NCBI GenBank assembly: GCA_047291315.1
Contig: JBDPYZ010000007.1
Location: 1-64,000, forward strand
DNA: 64,000 nt
Reading direction: 5' to 3'
Source of the DNA: Arsenophonus fragariae
GTDB lineage: Bacteria; Pseudomonadota; Gammaproteobacteria; Enterobacterales; Enterobacteriaceae
Below, one piece after another: positions 57,667-64,000 of the stretch. How positions within the stretch are numbered: the first letter of the stretch is position 1; each line of letters begins with the position of its first letter. The notes under the pieces were generated by a model. That model had not been told where the DNA came from. It saw nothing but the letters and a program-made list of their open reading frames with translations, and did not search any database. A program made the translations under genes and the position numbers.

Positions 57667-58050
57667 TTATCGGTTATTTTTATAGTCTGCAATAGCTGCT
57701 TTAATCGCATCCTCTGCCAAAATAGAACAGTGAATTTTAACTGGAGACAACTCTAATTTTTCTGCAATAGCTGTATTTTGATAGTCTCCGCTTCATCCAG
57801 TATCTTACTTTTCATCCATTCCGTTACTAAATCAACTAGAGGCAATTGCCCGAACCACAAACATAAGCTTTAAAACGCGCATCTTCGATGATGCCTGCGT
57901 TATTAACTTTGATCTGAAGCTTCATAACATCACCACAAGCAGGTTCCCCTACCATACTACTCCACACCATTGGGTCATCATTATCAAACGAATCTACGTT
58001 ACGTGGATTTTCATAATGATCAATCACTTTCTCACTACATGCAATATTGT
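57667..58050 (-). pseudogene. iscU: Fe-S scaffold IscU, broken
   Basis: The start codon is gone (CATGTAGTGAGAAAG in place of an ATG-led start). The body reads IDHYENPRNVDSFDNDDPMV and VGEPACGDVMKLQIKVNNAG, then ARFKAYVCGSGNCL with stop, after the position of the second Cys. Later frames hold LVTEWM, ILAEDAIKAAIADYKNNR and the terminal stop at 57667. Sequence identity to IscU is high, so loss is recent, but the scaffold cannot be made. Confidence 0.9.
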
Positions 58051-58123
58051 AAACTCCTAAAACCGTCTATTAATGATGAGCCCCATTCACTATACTATTA
58101 TCGACGCCCTGCTTATATATCTC

Positions 58124-59284
58124 TCATAGGGGAAAAAGCTCACGCAGCCGACCTATCGCATTATGGATTAGCTGGATGGCATAATTGATTTCTTCTTCTG
58201 TAGTAAATCGACCAAAGGAGAAACGAATTGAACTATGTGCCAACTCATCATTCACTCCCAATGCTTTTAGTACATATGAAGGCTCGAGACTTGCTGATGT
58301 ACATGCGGAACCTGATGAGACAGCCAAATCTTTGAGCGCCATCATCAATGCTTCCCCTTCCACATAATTAAAACTTACATTAAGAATATGAGGTGCACCA
58401 TTTGCCAGATCCCCATTAAGATAAACTTCTTCAATATTCTCAATACCGTTCCATAACCGTTGGCGTAAGGCGTATAATCTATCAGATTCTACTGCCATTT
58501 CTACTTTAGCAATCCGATAAGCTTCGCCCATTCCTACAATCTGGTGTACAGGTAATGTCCCTGAACGCATCCCTCGTTCATGCCCACCACCATGCTGTTG
58601 AGCTTTCAGTCGAACGCTGGGTTTACGACGTACATAAAGTGCGCCTATTCCCATTGGTCCATACAGTTTATGTGCTGAAAAAGACATTAAATCAACTTTT
58701 AATTCACTCAAATCAATCGGCAATTTACCTACCGATTGTGTCGCATCAACATGAAAAACAATACCTCGATTGCGGCAAAGTTCACCAATAGACGCAATAT
58801 TTTGGATAATACCGATTTCGTTATTAACATGCATGATAGAAACCAAAATTGTATCAACACACATAGCTGCTTCAAGCTCATGTAAATCAATAAGACCACT
58901 ATTTTGTGGTGAAAGGTAAGTCACTTCAAAACCTTCACGCTCAAGTTGACAGCAAGTTTCCAAAATCGCTTTATGCTCGGTTTTGCTGGTAATAATATGT
59001 TTACCTTTTTTCTGATAGAAATTGGCAACCCCTTTCGCAGCCAGGTTATCTGATTCAGTCCCTCCTGAAGTAAAAATAATCTCGCGCGGGTCCGCATTGA
59101 TTAACTCTGCAATCTGATTTCGCGCAATATCAACAGCTTCTTCAGCCTGCCAACCAAAACGGTGAGCGCGCGATGATGGATTACCAAAATTACCATCCAT
59201 AGTCATACATTGCATCATTTTTTCAGCAACACGAGGATCAACCGGTGTTGTCGCCGAGTAGTCTAAATAAATCGGTAGTTTCAT
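58124..59284 (-). CDS. iscS: Cysteine desulfurase IscS, C-terminally truncated by nonsense
   Basis: The start at 59284 gives MKLPIYLDYSATTPVDPRVA as in E. coli. The PLP lysine (LMSFSAHKLYGP), ATQSVGKLPIDLS, RGMRGTLPVHQ-type loop (GHERGMRSGTLPVHQIVGMG) and the active-site Cys (SSGSACTSASLEPSYVL) are all present. The frame ends LRELFPL at a TGA where E. coli has Trp (LSPLWEMYKQG). The next 17 codons still read EIYKQGVDNSIVNGAHH in frame to the old stop at 58070. The product is 386 aa, missing about 18 residues that contribute to IscU docking. Desulfurase chemistry should remain. Confidence 0.92.
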   Translation of the reverse strand: MKLPIYLDYSATTPVDPRVAEKMMQCMTMDGNFGNPSSRAHRFGWQAEEAVDIARNQIAELINADPREIIFTSGGTESDNLAAKGVANFYQKKGKHIITSKTEHKAILETCCQLEREGFEVTYLSPQNSGLIDLHELEAAMCVDTILVSIMHVNNEIGIIQNIASIGELCRNRGIVFHVDATQSVGKLPIDLSELKVDLMSFSAHKLYGPMGIGALYVRRKPSVRLKAQQHGGGHERGMRSGTLPVHQIVGMGEAYRIAKVEMAVESDRLYALRQRLWNGIENIEEVYLNGDLANGAPHILNVSFNYVEGEALMMALKDLAVSSGSACTSASLEPSYVLKALGVNDELAHSSIRFSFGRFTTEEEINYAIQLIHNAIGRLRELFPL

Positions 59285-59393
59285 TAACTCTTTAGCTCCA
59301 TAAGACCAAAAACGTCTCAAATTTTATCACTTTGCAATACTATATTTTGCAGAACTGTTCAATTTATGCCCATATATTGATAATAGGTTCGGG

Positions 59394-59858
59394 TTAATGA
59401 GTGGCTCTTACATTATGTTTATCGTTATCTTGACGATCAGCTACTTCTTGTACTTCTTGATTATTAACCAATTCTTCTAAACTAATATTACTAAGAAAAC
59501 TAGTAATACGATCACTTAAATCGCGCCACAGTGCGTGGGTCAAACAACGCCCTCCACCTTGACAACCTTCTTTATTTCCCTGACAGCGCGTTGTATCAAG
59601 AGACTCATCAACAGCAGAAATAACTTGAGCAATAAAAATATTTTTAGCTTCCCGACCTAATAAATATCCACCGCCAGGACCACGAACACTGGAAACCAGT
59701 TCGTTTTTACGAAGTCGAGAAAAAAGTTGCTCAAGATAAGAAAGAGAAATTCCTTGGCGTTCCGATATATCAGCCAATGGCACTGGCCCAGTCTTTGAAT
59801 GCAACGCCACATCCAGCATCGCTGTTACTGCATAGCGCCCTTTAGATGTGAGTCTCAT
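59394..59858 (-). CDS. iscR: Fe-S cluster regulator IscR
   Basis: This Rrf2-family repressor senses Fe-S status. The 154-aa protein starts MRLTSKGRYAVTAMLDVALH, has a winged helix (ISLSYLEQLFSRLRKNELVS, GPGGGYLL), and cluster ligands C92, C99, C105 and H108 (TRCQGNKEGCQGGGRCLTHA). That is one residue more in the spacing than E. coli. Intact. It lies first in the isc operon, with two operator-like sites upstream. Confidence 0.95.
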   Translation of the reverse strand: MRLTSKGRYAVTAMLDVALHSKTGPVPLADISERQGISLSYLEQLFSRLRKNELVSSVRGPGGGYLLGREAKNIFIAQVISAVDESLDTTRCQGNKEGCQGGGRCLTHALWRDLSDRITSFLSNISLEELVNNQEVQEVADRQDNDKHNVRATH

Positions 59859-59896
59859 AATATATCCCTATAGTTAAATGTGTCAAAAATTGTGTC

Positions 59897-59946
59897 ATTC
59901 CTGAGTATTTTAGTCAACTATTTAACCTAGTAATTTACTCAACTAT
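59897..59946 (-). promoter_or_regulatory. iscR: isc promoter with two tandem IscR type-1 operators
   Basis: On the minus strand two adjacent 25-bp sites lie at 59922-59946 (ATAGTTGAGTAAATTACTAG...) and 59897-59921 (ATAGTTGACTAAAATACTCA...). Both fit the type-1 IscR consensus of a GACT...AGTC-like dyad with AT-rich centre. The -35 TTGACT lies inside the second, 17 bp from a CACAAT -10. The arrangement parallels the E. coli iscR promoter and implies feedback repression by [2Fe-2S]-IscR. Confidence 0.7.
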
Positions 59947-60002
59947 TATTTATGCTATTTTTCAACTGATGTGAGAATACAGGGTTTGTTGGAATATGAA
60001 GA

Positions 60003-60400
60003 TGGTATTAGCATTTCTGTAGTTCTTCATTTGTTAAGCCAACACGTTCGCGTCCAAAGATGATAACCACCGGGGAGTCATTTGCCTGGCGAATGTTTTT
60101 TTCGCCCCATTCTCGAGGCGTCAGCTATGGCCATGATCATGATAAAGTACGAGCGCACATACTCATTCCAATTACTAGACTACATCCGAGCAAAACATTG
60201 ATAATGTTTCTACAATAGTCGCTTGAACAATAACATCACTGGCGCCAGCAGATAATGCAATGGCTTGTGAATCCGGCAAAATGAGTGAATTAACTAAATA
60301 TAAATTAGTCAGTCCAATCGTTTTCATAACACAGGTAGTTGATCCCATATTTCCGGTATGCGAGGTTTTCAACTAAAATAATGCGAATATTTTCTAACAT
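60003..60400 (-). pseudogene. trmJ: tRNA methyltransferase TrmJ, frameshifted and truncated
   Basis: ATG 60400 reads MLENIRIILVE, then shifts. The next frame has TSHTGNMGSTTCVMKTIGLT and NLYLVNSLILPDSQAIALSA, GASDVI, followed by a stop. A third frame retains DSPVVIIFGRERVGLTN (the SAM-binding loop). The C-terminal half is absent. TrmJ makes 2'-O-methyl at position 32 of tRNAs. It lies divergent from suhB, as in E. coli. Confidence 0.85.
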
Positions 60401-60528
60401 GATTGTCTTTTTTATTTTACGTTAATCATCAGGCCATTCTACCACAATCATAGCCATGTTGACGAATCTCTGTTATACTGTCAGCTTCGCTTAATTCTTG
60501 TTCTTTAACATTACAGTGGAAATAACCC

Positions 60529-61332
60529 ATGCATCCAATGCTAACTATTGCTATACGAGCTGCTCGCCAAGCAGGTAATTTTATTGCTAAAAACTATGAA
60601 AAACCTGATTCCATCGAAATAATGGTAAAAGGCCAAAATGATTTTATGACTAATATTGATAAAAAAACAGAACAAATCATTATTGAAGTCATCCAAAAAT
60701 CTTATCCTACGCATACCATTATTACTGAAGAAAGCGGTCAACTACTCGGGGGAAAAGAAGATATTCAGTGGGTTATTGATCCCTTGGATGGTCCAACCAA
60801 CTTCACTAAACGCTTACCCCATTTTTCTGTCTCTATAGCGATACGCATTAATGGCCGTACAGAAATTGCCGCTATTTATAATCCTATGCTTAATGAACTA
60901 TTTACTGCTGTTCGTGGGCAAGGTGCGCAATTAAACGGTTACCGTCTTCGACTCAAAAATACCAACGAATTAGAGGGTGCGATTATTGCCACTGGTTTTC
61001 CCTTTAAAGCTAAACAACATTCAGCTGCTTATATTAATATTGTCGCTAAGCTATTTAAAAAGTGTGCCGATTTTCGCCGCACGGGTTCAGCGGCTTTGGA
61101 TTTAGCATATGTTGCGGCTGGCCGCGTCGATGCCTTTTTTGAAATTGGCTTAAAACCGTGGGATTTTATGGCTGGAGAACTATTAGTTCGTGAAGCAGGC
61201 GGAATTGTAACCGACTTCGTTGGCGGACATAATTATCTCACCTCTGGCAATCTACTGGCTGCGAGTCCACGGATAGTGAAAAAAATGGTGCCAGAAATGC
61301 AGACTGAATTAACCGATCCATTAAAATGCTAA
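60529..61332 (+). CDS. suhB: SuhB (inositol monophosphatase-family, antitermination factor)
   Basis: This 267-aa protein is the family length. It starts MHPMLTIAIRAARQAGNFIA. Metal ligands are in ITEESGQLLG and WVIDPLDGPTNF. The conserved CADFRRTGSAALDLAYVAAG, VDAFFEIGLKPWDFMAGELL and the terminal NMQTEL-type helix are present. In the family the central motif is DPLDGTTNF; here the first Thr after Gly, a catalytic residue, is Pro. SuhB's essential role in E. coli is in the rRNA antitermination complex, which does not need phosphatase activity. Confidence 0.95.
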   Translation: MHPMLTIAIRAARQAGNFIAKNYEKPDSIEIMVKGQNDFMTNIDKKTEQIIIEVIQKSYPTHTIITEESGQLLGGKEDIQWVIDPLDGPTNFTKRLPHFSVSIAIRINGRTEIAAIYNPMLNELFTAVRGQGAQLNGYRLRLKNTNELEGAIIATGFPFKAKQHSAAYINIVAKLFKKCADFRRTGSAALDLAYVAAGRVDAFFEIGLKPWDFMAGELLVREAGGIVTDFVGGHNYLTSGNLLAASPRIVKKMVPEMQTELTDPLKC

Positions 61333-61489
61333 AACCCCAATTAAATAGCAACAACCGATTTCTATTTAATCCATAAAGCCATGGCCAGTCTCTCCTATTT
61401 TGAGAGCTACCATATCTTAATTAGTGTATTAAAAACAACTATTCCTTTTCAGGTATTAGGCGGTATTTTACAGATGCTTTTACACAATT

Positions 61490-61788
61490 TTACTGAGCTG
61501 AAAGTTCATTACATCGATGAGCATAAACTTTCTTATTGGGATCACTAGACGCTTTAACTTCATCTTCTGTTATCGACATAGCTGATTTTAGCGATTTTTT
61601 CTCATTAGAGGCACTAACTGCCTGATCAAATAAATCCATTTGTTTTTTTTTGGATGACCGTGCCAACCGTAACACATATATTGCTGATCTTTTTTGTCAT
61701 TGTCCGCAATAGCCATCGAAAGGAATAAAATTGAAATTATGTAATAAATTGATAACACTAATAATCCATATTTTACTGAATAATTCAT
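61490..61788 (-). pseudogene. Small exported protein, frameshifted at a nine-A run
   Basis: Start at 61788 gives MNYSVKYGLLVLSIYYIISI and LFLSMAIADNDKKDQQ, a signal peptide with probable cleavage near ADN, followed by YMCYGWHGHP. At the nine-A run (near 61641-61649, sense strand) the frame shifts into KQMDLFDQAVSASNEKKSLK, then SAMSITEDEVKASSDPN and RCNELSAQ. Together this gives about 98 residues with two Cys. I do not recognise the family. Slippage at the tract could restore the full product. Confidence 0.45.
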
Positions 61789-61799
61789 TTCAATCTCCT

Positions 61800-62220
61800 A
61801 GGGTATTTACGCCTAATTATTAAATGACTTCATTGATTACGATTTAGTTTGATAATTTAAATCGTAATGCTGAAAATAATAATTATTTTCATAAATTTTT
61901 TAATCAGTTTTTGCAAAAAATATACATAAAAATGATATTTAATAACTCATTTATTAAATTAATTTATCTTTAATAAAAAAATCATTGGCGAGCTTGTTTA
62001 GTTTTAATATAAAAATTTTTATCTATATAGTTGATTAATATTTATCTATTATTCAAGTTAAATGAGTAAGTTCAGCTATTCCATCGAATTTAATGATGTT
62101 ATTTTTTATTTGGTCGAATAAATAGTACTAGAATGGAAAATAATGACATTAGCCAAAATATCTAGTTATGCTGAAAAAATAAATATTCATAAATAAAACC
62201 CACTATGATTGTCATTATTG
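61800..62220. other. AT-rich intergenic region
   Basis: About 420 bp with no gene recognised on either strand. Homopolymers and short AT repeats dominate. It separates the small exported protein from the hcaT relic. Confidence 0.4.
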
Positions 62221-63205
62221 CTAAACTAGCCCTAAACTTAATGCTGAATAAAATGCTTGCAGTCGAATGATTTCATCTTCGTCACACCCACTAATAAAGC
62301 GCATTGCCGCAAGATAACAAATAGTAAAAGTGCCACTATGTAAAATCTGGCTAACAATCAGTATTGGTAGTGCGGTAAAATTGGCAATTAATCCCCCAAC
62401 GAATAACAACGCAAATGGCTGATAGTAATAATAATCCACTTGCCGGCCAATGACGAAAAAACAGATAGTTAAAGCTAAACATAATAAACTCAGCAATTAC
62501 ACTTAAATACCATAATAGGTCAATAATACCATCAGAATAACCCACTTTTTCCAGTAAGATTGAAGAAAAGCCATAATAGGCTGCATGAGAACCTTATAAT
62601 AAGATAATGCACAGTAAAAAACACCAGACTGAGCTATCCGTCACTAATTGCTTCAATGATATAGTTTTATTGGTTACTGACATAAGTAGCTTTAGGCATA
62701 ACGGCAGGCTGCAATAACATAATGATTATACAGACGAGTAATGCGTAGATAATTATTTTATGTCCCCAACTATTCGCTAAATAACCAATACAAGAAGAGC
62801 TAATAATAAATGCAATCGAACCCCAAACCATCACATTTTCCATAATCAAACGTTAACTGTTTTTACCAATTAGCTGCTAACGCATCGATTAAAGGTATCA
62901 TCGGTGAAAAAAGAGATTGAAAGCCAACATGATAAATAACCATAACCAGTGTGAATTAACGGTAAATCCAAAAGCAAAGATCAGCGTTAACCCAGCAAAT
63001 AGACGCAAAGTGGTTATTAGGTGACTGGATCCTTTAACTATAGTGCGTCAACAAAGAACCTAATAAAACGGGCGGTAATGGCGGCAGCTAACAAGATACC
63101 ATTATATCGGCCTCAGGCCCTTCCCATTTAGCCAAATTGCGAAAAAATGCCATAAGCAAAAAAATAAGTGAAGTAATCTAACACAAGCCAACGCGTTGAT
63201 GCAAT
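62221..63205 (-). pseudogene. hcaT: HcaT-type MFS transporter, degraded
   Basis: Pieces in several frames match the 3-phenylpropionate transporter HcaT. They include the N-terminal STRWLVLDYFTYFFAYGIF-like segment near 63180, YSDGIIDLLWYLSVIAEFIM, and PILIVSQILHSGTFTICYLA followed by AMRFISGCDEDEIIRLQAFY. Stops and indels separate them, and several membrane segments are incomplete. In E. coli hcaT lies between csiE and the hca operon, in the suhB-glyA interval, consistent with its position here. Confidence 0.75.
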
Positions 63206-63240
63206 AACCCTTATTTATTCCCATTCGATTATCGATGTGA

Positions 63241-63274
63241 AAAGCCCGCTTGAGTTAACAACTAAAACGGGCTA
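63241..63274 (-). terminator. Rho-independent terminator of glyA
   Basis: On the minus strand AGCCCG(TTTTAGTTGTTAACTCAAG)CGGGCT is followed by TTTTC. A clear GC stem with U run lies about 25 bp after the glyA stop. Confidence 0.85.
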
Positions 63275-63300
63275 AAACATATCACTAAATTTTAACTTAT

Positions 63301-64000
63301 TTATGCATAAACAGGAAACTGCTGGCAAATCGACAATACTTTTTGTTTTACATTTTGGATCACACTTTCATTATCAACCTTGTCCAAAATATCACAGATC
63401 CAATTGGCCAATTCAGCCGATTCTTTTTCTTTAAAACCACGACGGGTAATGGCGGGTGAACCAATACGAACACCTGAAGTAATAAATGGTCCATTAGGAT
63501 CATTCGGTACACTATTTTTATTGACCGTAATATTAGCTCGACCCAGAGCTGTATCTGCCTCTTTACCAGTGATCCCTTTATCTACTAAATCTAATAAAAA
63601 TAAATGGTTCTCAGTTCCACGAGAAACAACCTTACAACCACGCTTAATGAAAACTTCAACCATTGTTTTAGCATTTTTAGCCACTTGTTGTTGATAGGTT
63701 TTAAATTCAGACTCCATCGCTTCTTTTAGTGCAACAGCCTTACCAGCAATAACATGCATTAAAGGACCACCTTGAACGCCAGGGAATACTGCAGAATTTA
63801 ATTTTTTATAAAACGCTTCACCACCACCTTTAGCCAAAATCAAACCACCACGAGGACCGGCCAAAGTCTTATGGGTAGTAGTCGTCACAACATGTGCATG
63901 AGGAACAGGATTGGGATAAATACCAGCAGCAATCAAACCAGCGACATGCGCCATATCAACAAATAGATAAGCACCTACACTATCTGCAATTTGACGCATT
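63301..64000 (-). CDS. glyA: Serine hydroxymethyltransferase (3' part; 5' end outside window)
   Basis: It interconverts serine and glycine with tetrahydrofolate and supplies one-carbon units. The visible 232 residues are the second half of the ~417-residue enzyme. They contain LFVDMAHVAGLIAAGIYPNP, the PLP lysine in VVTTTTHKTLAGPRGGLIL, AVFPGVQGGPLMHVIAGKAV and the C-terminal VRIGSPAITRRGFKE. The frame continues beyond position 64000. No defects are seen. Confidence 0.96.
   Translation of the reverse strand, partial: MRQIADSVGAYLFVDMAHVAGLIAAGIYPNPVPHAHVVTTTTHKTLAGPRGGLILAKGGGEAFYKKLNSAVFPGVQGGPLMHVIAGKAVALKEAMESEFKTYQQQVAKNAKTMVEVFIKRGCKVVSRGTENHLFLLDLVDKGITGKEADTALGRANITVNKNSVPNDPNGPFITSGVRIGSPAITRRGFKEKESAELANWICDILDKVDNESVIQNVKQKVLSICQQFPVYA

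Overview
The window is AT-rich DNA from a gammaproteobacterium of the order Enterobacterales. Many housekeeping genes occur in blocks matching the E. coli order: gltX with tRNA-Val and tRNA-Lys genes; zipA-ligA; cysZ-cysK-ptsHI-crr; yfeY-ypeA-hemF; der-bamB-yfgM-hisS-ispG-rodZ-pilW-rlmN; ndk; sseB-pepB; the isc operon; trmJ-suhB; hcaT; and glyA. Between and inside these blocks lie many pseudogenes with nonsense codons, single-base indels and deletions, and two decayed prophages. Abundant pseudogenes, prophage relics and a low-GC enterobacterial backbone suggest a recently host-restricted insect symbiont of the Arsenophonus type (Morganellaceae). That genus assignment is inference.

Layout. 1-4850: right end of prophage A (antirepressor, recombination genes, SSB, excisionase, dead integrase). 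4950-9830: pseudogenes of an FMN reductase, nifJ and kbp. 10054-12456: tRNA-Lys, three tRNA-Val genes (one degenerate), gltX and tRNA-Ala. 12497-17187: ypeB, nupC pseudogene, ligA, zipA. 17410-22525: cysZ, cysK, ptsH, ptsI, crr. 22545-22646: a cysM remnant. About 22850-39500: prophage B, sitting where E. coli has pdxK to yfeX. It holds two c4-RNA/antirepressor cassettes and a dead replication module (DUF2800, DUF2815, PolA, VRR-NUC, SNF2 helicase, cytosine methylase). It also carries a cargo pocket with an intact secreted protein, and a dead integrase. 39661-51450: a mostly intact run from yfeY to rlmN. 51642-59858: ndk, truncated sseB, pepB pseudogene and the wrecked isc operon with an IS91 element. 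60003-64000: trmJ pseudogene, suhB, a small exported protein broken at a poly-A tract, hcaT pseudogene and the 3' part of glyA.

Functional reading. Cell-wall and division genes (zipA, rodZ), outer-membrane assembly (bamB), DNA ligase, the PTS, cysteine synthesis through CysK, isoprenoid synthesis (ispG), heme synthesis (hemF) and translation genes are retained. The housekeeping Fe-S assembly line is not: iscU, iscA, hscB, hscA, fdx and iscX are all broken and iscS has lost its tail to a nonsense codon. IscR, its two upstream operator-like sites, and the Fe-S enzymes IspG and RlmN remain, so another Fe-S system such as SUF must be present elsewhere. This, a Pro in the active-site loop of SuhB, and a near-identical 1.29-kb tract shared by the two prophages are the observations most worth following up.
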